Source: CAYQQU01 sp964419545 (GTDB lineage: Bacteria; Bacteroidota; Bacteroidia; Chitinophagales; Saprospiraceae). From it: a stretch of DNA of 64,000 bases. Positions 51,847 through 59,334 of this stretch are shown in pieces. The notes under the pieces were generated by a model that did not search any database, was not told where the DNA came from, and saw only the letters and a list, made by a program, of their open reading frames with translations. The position numbers were made by a program, and so were the translations under genes. Position 1 is the first letter of the stretch; the number at the start of each line of letters is the position of its first letter. Where the stretch lies: the NCBI GenBank assembly GCA_964419545.1, contig CAYQQU010000008.1:62001-126000 (forward strand), given 5' to 3'.

Positions 51847-51918
51847 GACCTTGGTTTGCAGTTTAAAGTTAGACAAAATTCAACTTAACTGCTGGTCCGA
51901 ATTTTTGGGGGAAGCATA

Positions 51919-52498
51919 GTTGGCCGGTTGGCAATGCACCGCCCAGACCACCAACGATACTACTGCCGCCTCACCCCGCATAGAGTTCCTGGTGCAGGCG
52001 GGCGTTTTCCAGCCGCAAGGCACGGTATTGCAAGAACGATACCTGACGCGGTCATATTTCAACTGGACGATGGGCATACGCACCGGGGCCGACAACTGGC
52101 GCTGCCAGCCCTGGCTGCTGCTCGGGAGCTACCAGGTGGAGAGCGACTCCCTGCCCGGCGGGCCCTCCAAAGCGCGCAATACGCCGCTGTCCGGGGGCTT
52201 TACCAGCTTTTTGCCGCTTTCCAAAAACGATTTCCTGGGGCTGAACGTCGGCCTCAGCCTCAACATGCTGCGCGAAGAAAGCACCGACCTTTCTGCCGAG
52301 CGGCTCGGAATGACGTTCGGCCTGGAACACCAGCGCCGGGTGACTTCCGGTTTCGCTTACCGCTTCGTCCTCGGTTACGAATACGTCAGCGCCGGCCCGG
52401 ATGAGCCGGTCCGCGACTGGAGCGGCTTATTTCTCTCCTTCGGCATCGGACTGAATACCGCCGGGTCTTCTCCGGCAACGTTGCCGGACGGCAGTTGA
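51919..52498 (+). pseudogene. Outer membrane barrel gene, 5' end cut off by the IS
   Basis: The frame from the IS end reads LAGWQCTAQTTNDTTAASPRIEF..., which looks like the end of a signal peptide (cleavage after CTAQ) followed by a beta-barrel: VQAGVFQPQGTVLQERYLTRSYFNWTMGIRTG, WLLLGSYQVESDSLPGG, GLEHQRRVTSGFAYRFVLGYEYVSAG, GLFLSFGIGLNTAG. The signal's start and N-terminal residues are missing at the IS junction. About 190 residues remain. No matching 5' part was found on the other side of the element, so a deletion or rearrangement may have accompanied the insertion. Confidence 0.75.
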
Positions 52499-52990
52499 TT
52501 TTTTTCTGCGACTTCTGATCCCAAACCCGGCGCGCCCATCATTTATCTGGCAGGCGGACCGGGAGGCTCCGGAATCGGTACGGCGCGCCGCAACCGCTTT
52601 GAATTGTTCATGAAGCTGCGCAGCATTGCCGATGTCATTGCATTCGATCAGCGCGGGACAGGGAACTCCGACGGCCTGCCCGAATGTCCGTACCGCAACG
52701 ATATTCCGGTAAATAGACCCTTTTCAGAAAAGAAATATACCGAACTGACAACCAATACCTGCCGGCAGTGCATCGAATACTGGAAAGCGGAAGGACACGC
52801 CGTTACGGCCTACAATACCATGGAAAACGCCGACGATATCGAGACGCTCCGACGGCTGCTGGGCGCGAACAAGATCATCCTCTGGGGCATCAGCTATGGC
52901 TCTCACCTGGCTTTTGAATACATCCGCCGCTACGACGAACACTTGGAAAAGGCAATTTTTCTTCCCTCGCCTTGCGGGTGGCGACCGTAA
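52499..52990 (+). pseudogene. Truncated alpha/beta hydrolase (TAP/prolyl-aminopeptidase type)
   Basis: The frame runs directly from the stop of the barrel gene: SATSDPKPGAPIIYLAGGPGGSGIGT, ADVIAFDQRGTGNSDGLPECPY, IETLRRLLGANKIILWGISYGSHLAFEYIRRYD. This is the oxyanion-loop GGPG and nucleophile-elbow GISYGS of a tripeptidyl-aminopeptidase-like alpha/beta hydrolase. It has no start or signal, and after EKAIF it loses the family frame near 52955. A +1/-1 frame then reads RVATVKRYYLTEMRDMAEIMDSMSG and more until 53223. Both ends are missing. Confidence 0.75.
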
Positions 52991-53133
52991 AGCGGTACTA
53001 CCTCACCGAGATGCGCGACATGGCGGAAATCATGGACTCGATGAGCGGCATGTCGCCGGAACGCAACCGAAGCGTGGCCGCTCAGGCTTCGCAGGCTACC
53101 TTTGGCGCCGCCTATTTACCCGGATTTCTGTTT

Positions 53134-53182
53134 AGGTACGGAATATACGCTGCATTCTGGCTATCTTTCCTATTCCGTACCT
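53134..53182. repeat. 12-bp perfect inverted repeat in the decayed region
   Basis: AGGTACGGAATA (53134-53145) and TATTCCGTACCT (53171-53182) can form a 12-bp stem with a 25-base loop. It lies at the end of the reading frame following the truncated hydrolase. Confidence 0.5.
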
Positions 53183-53256
53183 CTGGCACGGCAATCACTG
53201 CGTACAAAATAGGCTACCGATAGCTCGTCCCGGCAGTACGAGAACACAACAATGTT

Positions 53257-53273
53257 TCAAACCGAGAATCACT
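53257..53273 (+). repeat. Partial copy C of the dispersed 19-mer
   Basis: TCAAACCGAGAATCACT matches the 19-mer at 22761 and 54306 at 15 of 17 bases. Like those copies, it lies in a short leader, here 24 bases before the ATG of the next gene. No other clear feature is seen in 53000-53297 apart from the inverted repeat. Confidence 0.6.
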
Positions 53274-53297
53274 TTAATCGATTGCGATATAAGCTCT

Positions 53298-54116
53298 ATG
53301 AAAAACAAGCTATTTTTTCTTCTACTTTCCCTTTTCCTCGCCTGCGACCAGGCGCCGCAAAGCGCTGATTCCGCCGTACCTCAGGCTTCCGAGCCGGCTG
53401 CCAAAGCTGAGACGGGAAGCCGGTCGCCGGAAGAACCTACCGCCGACGGCCAGCGCAAACTCATCAAAGAAGGCGAAGTCGCTTTCGAGACCGATGACCT
53501 CGCCGCCACAACCCAGCGCATCAAAACGGCACTGACCGGCGTCGACGGCTACATCTCCCAGGAAAGGGAAAGCAAGGGCGGCGACCGCATCTACTACTTC
53601 CTGCAGGTGCGCGTGCCGGCCGACCGTTTCGATGCTTTTCTCGCCCAAATATCCGAGGGGGTCGACTATTTCGAGCGCAAAGAGATCCGCACCCGTGACG
53701 TCACGGAGGAGTACCTCGACCTGTCGGCCCGGCTGAAGAGCAAGCGCGCCGTGGAAGCCCGCTTTTTGGAGATCCTCGACCGGGCCGCCACCATTGAAGA
53801 AGTACTGTCCGTAGAAGAACGCATCGCCGGCGTGCGCCTGGAGATCGAACGACTGGAAGGCCGGATCCGCTATCTCGACAACCGCATCGGGATGAGCACG
53901 CTGGATATTTCGTATTACCAGATCATCGATACGCCCAACCCGGTAAGCCGTTCCCCTTCTTTCGGTCGGCGGTTGGGCAATGCCCTGAAAAATGGCTTCG
54001 AAGGCGTTCAGCTCTTCCTGATCGCGCTGGCGAACGCCTGGCCTTTGTTGTTGCTGGGCGGCGCCGCCTTTTTTGCTTGGCGTTACCGGAACAAAGGTAG
54101 AGGACATGGAGGTTGA
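53298..54116 (+). CDS. DUF4349-family lipoprotein
   Basis: 272 residues. Signal and lipobox LLSLFLACDQ, then a low-complexity Ala/Ser/Glu-rich spacer, then DUF4349: RKLIKEGEVAFETDDLAATTQRIKTAL, VDGYISQERESKGGDRIYYFLQVRVPADRFDAFLAQI, RDVTEEYLDLSARLKSKRAVEARFLEIL, VEERIAGVRLEIERLEGRIRYLD. A C-terminal transmembrane helix (ALANAWPLLLLGGAAFFAWRY) follows. The domain is common in Bacteroidetes and Firmicutes envelope proteins, function unclear. The ORF stop overlaps the start of a VOC-like fragment. Confidence 0.88.
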   Translation: MKNKLFFLLLSLFLACDQAPQSADSAVPQASEPAAKAETGSRSPEEPTADGQRKLIKEGEVAFETDDLAATTQRIKTALTGVDGYISQERESKGGDRIYYFLQVRVPADRFDAFLAQISEGVDYFERKEIRTRDVTEEYLDLSARLKSKRAVEARFLEILDRAATIEEVLSVEERIAGVRLEIERLEGRIRYLDNRIGMSTLDISYYQIIDTPNPVSRSPSFGRRLGNALKNGFEGVQLFLIALANAWPLLLLGGAAFFAWRYRNKGRGHGG

Positions 54117-54375
54117 TCATCTTTTTGTTTTTTCGAACCGGCAGGGGCGCGAAGCCGACGAATTGGTCGCTTTTGGTCTTGCCGAGGGCAGCAACCGGAT
54201 ACATCTGGGGCAGGGAACCTGTAATCGAAAGTTGTACTTCGAGAACCGCTTTCTTTTGACTTCAGAAGATTTAACCCGGATTAACTCCGTTGAAAAAGGC
54301 TTCCAGCCAAACCGAGAATCGCTGCTTACGCCCGCTACAATTAATACAATTTGGATATTTTCGAAAAAAAAATGA
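54106..54375 (+). pseudogene. VOC/glyoxalase-like gene fragment
   Basis: From the ATG at 54106 the first ~50 residues (EVDHLFVFSNRQGREADELVAFGLAEGSNRIHLGQGTCNRKLYFENRFLL) look like the start of a VOC-superfamily protein. The match then ends at the repeat at 54271, and the frame runs on into repeat-derived and unrelated sequence. The family identification is from memory of the motif and is not strong. Confidence 0.55.
54271..54324. repeat. Composite dispersed repeat, copy B
   Basis: TTAACCCGGATTAA at 54271-54284, a 21-base spacer, and GCCAAACCGAGAATCGCTG at 54306-54324. The 19-mer is identical to copy A at 22761. It precedes the DUF1697 gene by 47 bases and overlaps the end of the VOC-like fragment. 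Confidence 0.75.
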
Positions 54376-54905
54376 CCACCTATCTCGCCCTACTTCGCGG
54401 CATCAATGTCGGCGGGCACAAAAAGGTGCCGATGGCCGATTTGCGGGCAATGCTGGAAAAAGCAGGCTACCGGAACGTGCGCACTGTGCTCGCCACCGGA
54501 AATGTCCTTTTCGAATCGCCGGACAAGGATGTACCTGGCATACAGAAGGAACTCGCCCGGCGGCTCGCCGATACTTTCGGTTTCGACATCCCCGTCATCC
54601 TGCGCCCCTACGCGGTGGTGGAGCAACTGCTGGCGGCGGATCCTTTTCAAAATGCAGAGGCCACCGGCGATACGCGCCTGTTGGTTTCCTTCCTGGGCGA
54701 TCCGCCGCAGGAGGCGCCGGCGCTGCCGCACGTGGCCGGGGACGGAGCTGTGCAGGTGATCGCCCTGGTTGACAATATTGCCTGCACCGTCCTCGACCTT
54801 TCAAAAAAAGGAACCGTAGACGCCATGCGGGTGCTCGAAATGCTTTTCGGAAAAAATATCACCACCCGGACGTGGAATACCGTCCGTCGGATCGCCGCCA
54901 AATAA
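54372..54905 (+). CDS. DUF1697-family protein
   Basis: 177 residues from the ATG at 54372. TYLALLRGINVGGHKKVPMADLRAMLEKAGYRNVRTVLATGNVLFES is the DUF1697 signature, with a second similar segment later. The family is small and cytoplasmic, with unknown biochemical role. The reading frame is complete to the TAA at 54903-54905. The upstream composite repeat forms its leader. Confidence 0.9.
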   Translation: MTTYLALLRGINVGGHKKVPMADLRAMLEKAGYRNVRTVLATGNVLFESPDKDVPGIQKELARRLADTFGFDIPVILRPYAVVEQLLAADPFQNAEATGDTRLLVSFLGDPPQEAPALPHVAGDGAVQVIALVDNIACTVLDLSKKGTVDAMRVLEMLFGKNITTRTWNTVRRIAAK

Positions 54906-54920
54906 TGCCTTGTTTTTTCC

Positions 54921-55469
54921 ATGGAAAAACGCCCTGACTTATACTTCATCGCGCTGCTGCCGCCGCCCGATCTGCGGGAAACGGTCCGGCGCCTCAAGGA
55001 AGAGATGCGCGACCGCTTCGGGGCCGGGCACGCGCTGAAGTCGCCGGCGCATATCACCCTGCAGATGCCGTTTAAGCGGAGCAGTGGTTCTGAGCGCCGC
55101 CTGGCGGAGGGGTTGGCGGAATTCGCCGGCCGGCAGTCCCCCTTCACGATCCGGCTGTCGGGCTTCGATTGTTTTGCGCCGCGCGTCCTCTTCGTGCGGG
55201 TCGACAATCACCGGCCGGTACAAAAACTGCACGAGCGCCTGAAGCGGGTGCTGATCCGCCCCATTGGCCTGAAACCCGACGAACTCAACGAGCGCGTACA
55301 TCCACACCTCACCATCGCTACGCGCGACCTGCGCAAGGCGGCCTTCCGGGAAGCCTGGGCGGAATTCAAGGAGCGGCCTTTCGTCGCAGCTTTTGAGGTG
55401 CAAAGCCTCTTTCTGCTCAAACATAACGGACGGCGCTGGGAGGTTTTTCGCGAATTCCCTTTTTCGTGA
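54921..55469 (+). CDS. 2H phosphoesterase, 2'-5' RNA ligase-like (LigT family)
   Basis: 182 residues. The two HxT/S catalytic motifs are present as HITLQMP (first) and HLTIATR (second), in the 2H superfamily arrangement: LYFIALLPPPDLRETVRRLKEEMRDRFG, HPHLTIATRDL. These enzymes hydrolyse 2',5'-linked or cyclic phosphates. It is 15 bases after DUF1697 on the same strand and may be cotranscribed. The exact substrate is not predictable. Confidence 0.9.
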   Translation: MEKRPDLYFIALLPPPDLRETVRRLKEEMRDRFGAGHALKSPAHITLQMPFKRSSGSERRLAEGLAEFAGRQSPFTIRLSGFDCFAPRVLFVRVDNHRPVQKLHERLKRVLIRPIGLKPDELNERVHPHLTIATRDLRKAAFREAWAEFKERPFVAAFEVQSLFLLKHNGRRWEVFREFPFS

Positions 55470-55576
55470 GCCGTCCGACCAATGTAAAGTTCGGGACAAG
55501 CAAATTCTCAGGCAAATGAGGAATTGGCCGGACGACTTTCTGGGAAACCTCCTATTTTGGCAGGAAAATTACTGCC

Positions 55577-56677
55577 GTGCTGGCCACCATCTTCATCATC
55601 GGCGCCTTTCAGAGCTTCTTTTTTGCCGTTGTGCTGCTGAGTAAAAGGCAGAACCACCTGGCCAATCGCTATATGGGATTGTGGCTGGCGGCGCTGGGCC
55701 TGTCGTTCGTGGAGTCGTGGGTGACGGCGAGTGGCGTCTACCGGGAGTATCCGCATCTGAGCGGGGTGTTCAGCGGGGTTCCGCTCCTGCACGGGCCCTT
55801 TTTCTGGTTGTACACCTACCATTTGCTCAATCCGCAGCGAGCCTGGCGGCCGCGACAACTGGTCCACTTCCTGCCGGCGAGCGTCTACTACCTGACCGGG
55901 CTGGGCTCTTTCTTTTTTCTGACGGGGGAGGAGAAGGTAGCGCTGATGGACGCGCTGGTTCGCGGTTCGGTCCCTCCGGTGCTTTTCGTTTGGGGCATCC
56001 TCAAAACCCTGCACGGACTGGGATATATGGCGTGGATATTGCACTACATCCGCGGCTACGAAGGCCGGGTGCTGGACCGGTTTTCCAACCCCGAAAAATT
56101 GCGGGTAAAATGGCTCAAGGCGCTGGGAATGGCTTTGCTGGGCATCTACCTTTTTGCCCTGCTCAACATCTTTGTAGTTCAGCTCCTTCAGGTCAACCTG
56201 GAATTTATACTGGGGCTGCTTTCGGCAGTGCTCATCCTGGCGGGCGGTTACTTGGCCATGCGCCAGGGCGCCCTCTTCCGACCCGACGAATGGCCCCGCC
56301 TGGAGGCGGATCGCGATGCGAACCGGGCGGCTTTTTCGGGTAAGACCAAAGAAAAGATACGCGCCCTGATGGAACGGGAACGCCTCTATCTCGACCCCGA
56401 TCTCACCTTGCAGCAGTTGGCCGACCGGCTGGACATCTCCCCGAAAGAATTGTCCAAAACGCTCAATCAGGGCTTCGGCGTCAATTTTTTTACTTTTGTC
56501 AACCGGTACCGCGTCGAGGAAGTTATCCGTCAAATGAAAGACCCCGCCAACGATCATCTTTCCCTCCTGGGCATCGCCTTCCAGAGCGGTTTCAACTCCA
56601 AAACCACTTTCAATACCGTCTTCAAAAAGGTGCTCGGAAAGACGCCTTCCCAGTTTAAGGCTGAGTTAAATAGCTGA
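55577..56677 (+). CDS. Membrane-anchored AraC-family regulator
   Basis: 366 residues, starting at a GTG at 55577. The N-terminal ~230 residues have about seven hydrophobic segments (MLATIFIIGAFQSFFFAVVLLS, FLPASVYYLTGLGSFFFLTG, ALGMALLGIYLFALLNIFVVQLL). The C-terminal HTH_18 domain reads LTLQQLADRLDISPKELSKTLNQGFGVNFFTFVNRYRVEEV and LSLLGIAFQSGFNSKTTFNTVFKKVLGKTPSQF. It is a membrane-bound transcription factor with unknown signal. The palindrome at 56717 follows its stop. Confidence 0.85.
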   Translation: MLATIFIIGAFQSFFFAVVLLSKRQNHLANRYMGLWLAALGLSFVESWVTASGVYREYPHLSGVFSGVPLLHGPFFWLYTYHLLNPQRAWRPRQLVHFLPASVYYLTGLGSFFFLTGEEKVALMDALVRGSVPPVLFVWGILKTLHGLGYMAWILHYIRGYEGRVLDRFSNPEKLRVKWLKALGMALLGIYLFALLNIFVVQLLQVNLEFILGLLSAVLILAGGYLAMRQGALFRPDEWPRLEADRDANRAAFSGKTKEKIRALMERERLYLDPDLTLQQLADRLDISPKELSKTLNQGFGVNFFTFVNRYRVEEVIRQMKDPANDHLSLLGIAFQSGFNSKTTFNTVFKKVLGKTPSQFKAELNS

Positions 56678-56716
56678 TAACCAAACGCATTTGAGTTCGA
56701 TCTTTTTTCGAACCTG

Positions 56717-56754
56717 CGGGAATCGTTCGGATTCCGGAATCCGAACGATTCCCG
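56717..56754. repeat. Perfect 38-bp palindrome
   Basis: CGGGAATCGTTCGGATTCC followed directly by its exact reverse complement. It lies between the AraC gene and the following hydrolase gene. No T-run follows on either strand, so it is not a typical terminator. Confidence 0.8.
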
Positions 56755-56813
56755 TCCTGCTTTCGCTCATATTTGGATTGGAAATCAAATTTCACTCAAA
56801 AAATCCATTAAAA

Positions 56814-57854
56814 ATGAGCCGACACACTATCCTGATCCTGCTATTGGTCCTTTCCTCCTTCGCCTGCACCAAAGAAGACATCGGCAGCCCCGCCCGGATC
56901 GTACCTGCGACGACCGCCGAAGATCCCGCTTTGCCCCGGCTGCTCATCAACGGCGCGCCCCTGCACCTGGAAACTTTCGGGGACATCCACGATCCGATAA
57001 TGATCATGCTGCACGGCGGCCCCGGTTTCGACTACCGGGCCATGATCAGCGCGCCCGGCGCCTTAGCAAGCCGGTATCCCGACCGGCGACAAGGGGCGGG
57101 CCACGGCCTCTCGGCACTGCAGGACGACTTTTTCCTGGTCTTTTACGACCGCCGCGGATCGGGCCTATCCCCGCGCTTTGATCCCGGCGCCGTTCGCTTC
57201 GATGACCAGTTGGCCGACCTGCGCGCCATTGCCGAACATTTTCTGGAAATGAAAAACCAGGCCACCGGCGCAGCGGAAAGCCGGGTATACCTGTTCGGCT
57301 GGTCGTTCGGCGGTTACCTGGCCACGGCCTTCACCAACGAACACCCGGCGCTGGTGGAGGGCCTGATCCTCTACGAGCCCCGTCCGTTCAATCAGGAACT
57401 GTTCGACCTGCTGGACCTTACCTCCCCGTTCGCGCAGCTCACCGAAGACTACGTCGACGGCGTCTTCACCGGCAGCACCTACGTAGTGAATACCGGCCAC
57501 GCTGCGGCCGACTACCAGTGGGCTGTGGGCGCCACCGGCGATTTTTCCCCCGAATTCCACAACCCCGACGCCATGCCCTTCTGGCGCGTCGGCTTTCAGG
57601 TCAACCAGGATATCGAACGGGAAATTACCGATGCCGACCGCAACGTAGTGGACCGGCTCGGCGCCTTTGCGGGCAACACCCTCTTCATGTACGGCGCGCT
57701 GACGGAGCGCGACGCGATCCAACCCGGCTATATCGAACAAATCACGAGCTTTTTCCCACGGGTGACCACCCAGCGCATCGACAATACCGGGCATTACGGG
57801 CCGTGGGAAGAACCCGGACAGCTCATTGCCGCTATCCGGCGGTTCACTCCCTAG
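56814..57854 (+). CDS. Alpha/beta hydrolase lipoprotein (prolyl-aminopeptidase-like)
   Basis: 346 residues from the ATG at 56814, with a lipobox LLLVLSSFACTK. The alpha/beta fold motifs are HGGPGFDYRAM (oxyanion HGGPG), FLVFYDRRGSGLSPRF and the nucleophile Ser in LFGWSFGGYLATAF. The C-terminal His lies in RIDNTGHYGPWEEPGQLI. It is probably surface or periplasmic and may cleave small peptides or esters. A beta-barrel gene follows after 42 bases. Confidence 0.85.
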   Translation: MSRHTILILLLVLSSFACTKEDIGSPARIVPATTAEDPALPRLLINGAPLHLETFGDIHDPIMIMLHGGPGFDYRAMISAPGALASRYPDRRQGAGHGLSALQDDFFLVFYDRRGSGLSPRFDPGAVRFDDQLADLRAIAEHFLEMKNQATGAAESRVYLFGWSFGGYLATAFTNEHPALVEGLILYEPRPFNQELFDLLDLTSPFAQLTEDYVDGVFTGSTYVVNTGHAAADYQWAVGATGDFSPEFHNPDAMPFWRVGFQVNQDIEREITDADRNVVDRLGAFAGNTLFMYGALTERDAIQPGYIEQITSFFPRVTTQRIDNTGHYGPWEEPGQLIAAIRRFTP

Positions 57855-57896
57855 CCCCTGGCAATTCTCCATTTTCATCAAAAAAAAAATAAAGCC

Positions 57897-58571
57897 ATGC
57901 AACCGATAAAAATCCTGTTCCTGCTGTTGTTCTTCTTCCCGGCATCGGCCGGCTGGTCGCAAACCCAATTTCTGCTGCAAACCGATGCGGCCAACCGCAT
58001 ACAGCTTTCCAGCGGCCTCGAGCCCGGTTTCGTATTTCACGTGCAGTACGACCGGTGCGGCCTTTTGCCGGTCTTCCAGTTGCCCAGCGCCTTCTTTGTA
58101 CGCGGTGAGGCCACTTTCCACCGCAGCTTAGCTGAAAACAACGAATGGGCGGCCGGGGCCGAAGTGCTGGTCTGGCGCGCCGGCCCCTGGAACGCCCTTT
58201 TCCGGACGGCCTTCGCCAACGGGCGCCTGCGCACCAAAACCTACCGCGCCGAAAAATGGGAGTGGCGCAATCAGCTCGCCTTCGGCCTGTACGGCCAGAA
58301 GCTGGGCGTGAGTGTTTTTGCCGCCTACACGCACAACCTCGGGCTGCACCTCGAACATTCCGATTTCTACCGCACTTACATCTATCCCGACGCCACCGAC
58401 GGCTGGTTCGGCGGCGTCGGAGGCTACGCCGATTTCGGGCTCGCCGGCCACTTCCTGCTGTTCCGGCGGCTCGACCTGAAAGTCCAGGCAAGCACCGCCA
58501 TCACGTCGACCGGCCGGCCGCTGACCTTGCTGCCCGTGCAGGCCGGCATTGGGGTGGGGTGGCGGCTATAA
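57897..58571 (+). CDS. Outer membrane beta-barrel-like protein
   Basis: 224 residues with a signal peptide ending GWSQ. The chain alternates aromatic and hydrophobic strands with short turns (GFVFHVQYDRCGLLPVFQL, FFVRGEATFHRSLAENNEWAAGAEVLVWRAGPWNALFRTAFANG, FGLYGQKLGVSVFAAYTHNLGLHLE), ending with GIGVGWRL. This is typical of small Bacteroidetes outer membrane barrels of unknown function. The stop codon overlaps a variant of the extragenic palindrome (58568-58580). Confidence 0.65.
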   Translation: MQPIKILFLLLFFFPASAGWSQTQFLLQTDAANRIQLSSGLEPGFVFHVQYDRCGLLPVFQLPSAFFVRGEATFHRSLAENNEWAAGAEVLVWRAGPWNALFRTAFANGRLRTKTYRAEKWEWRNQLAFGLYGQKLGVSVFAAYTHNLGLHLEHSDFYRTYIYPDATDGWFGGVGGYADFGLAGHFLLFRRLDLKVQASTAITSTGRPLTLLPVQAGIGVGWRL

Positions 58572-58732
58572 CCCGGATTATTTATGGATTAATCTATGGC
58601 CGGCCGCCATTCTTGCGTTTGCTCGTTGGTCGATCACTATCTTCTTTTCGGAGAAAAACTTTCTCCTCACAAAGAAAGAAGTCGTATTTTCCTTTTGAAC
58701 CTGCGATGGGTTCTTCAAAAAAAAACACCGAA

Positions 58733-59230
58733 ATGCAACCCACTTTTCAAGAGCAGCAGCGCTTCACCCAGGTCTGGATCTGGGTGACGCTGCTCATCAT
58801 CACGCTGATTCCCTTTTACGGCATCTTCCAGCAGGTGATCCTCGGCCGCCCTTTCGGCGAAAACCCGATGCCGGATACGGGATTGTTTATCTTCGCCTTG
58901 CTGATGCTGGTCTTTTTATGGTACTTCCGGCAGGTGCGGCTGGAAACGGAGATCGACGAACAGGAGATCCGAATGCGCTTTTGGCCTTTTTCTGAAATCG
59001 TTACGCCCTGGGCGGAAGTAGAAACCGTCCGCCTCGTAAAATTCCGCTTCATCAGCCGGGGCATCCGCACCGGCACAGCCCACGGCACGGCCTACTGCGT
59101 GGCGGGCGACCGGGGATTGGCCGTCACGCTGAAGAGCGGCCGGAAGTATATGATCGGGACGCAGCGGCCGGAGGAGATGCGCAGGTTTCTGCAAGAGCGA
59201 TTGGACCTGGCTTTGGAGCCGGCCCGGTAA
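58733..59230 (+). CDS. Membrane protein with PH-like domain
   Basis: 165 residues from the ATG at 58733, or 174 from 58706. Two transmembrane helices (VWIWVTLLIITLIPFYGIF and TGLFIFALLMLVFLWYF) precede a soluble PH-like (bPH-type) region: EIDEQEIRMRFWPFSEIVTPWAEVETVRLVKFRF, GDRGLAVTLKSGRKYMIGTQRPEEMRRFLQERL. The last motif is typical of bacterial PH domains. Function unknown. Confidence 0.75.
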   Translation: MQPTFQEQQRFTQVWIWVTLLIITLIPFYGIFQQVILGRPFGENPMPDTGLFIFALLMLVFLWYFRQVRLETEIDEQEIRMRFWPFSEIVTPWAEVETVRLVKFRFISRGIRTGTAHGTAYCVAGDRGLAVTLKSGRKYMIGTQRPEEMRRFLQERLDLALEPAR

Positions 59231-59334
59231 GCCGTTGCCTGCCCAATGGATGAATGCATGGACGAACAAATTTGCAACTCATTAGTAAAATGGCCGGCGT
59301 TTTTTTAATTTTCAAATAAAAAAAGCCCTGGCTA

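Larger units (their letters stand above)
50670..51916 (-). mobile_element. IS3-family insertion sequence
   Basis: About 1.25 kb. The ends carry imperfect inverted repeats: the left begins TGTACTTCCCCCAA with ACCAGC ~10 bases later, the right reads (on the complement) TGCTTCCCCCAA followed by GGACCAGC. Between them lie orfA and orfB on the minus strand with a slippery A-run for -1 frameshifting. The outermost boundaries are estimated, and no clean target-site duplication is visible. The element sits in the signal-peptide region of a barrel gene on its right side. Confidence 0.85.

Noticed and set aside
56717..56754. Terminator call for the 38-bp palindrome
   Set aside because: Neither strand shows a T-run directly after the stem, so intrinsic termination is not supported.
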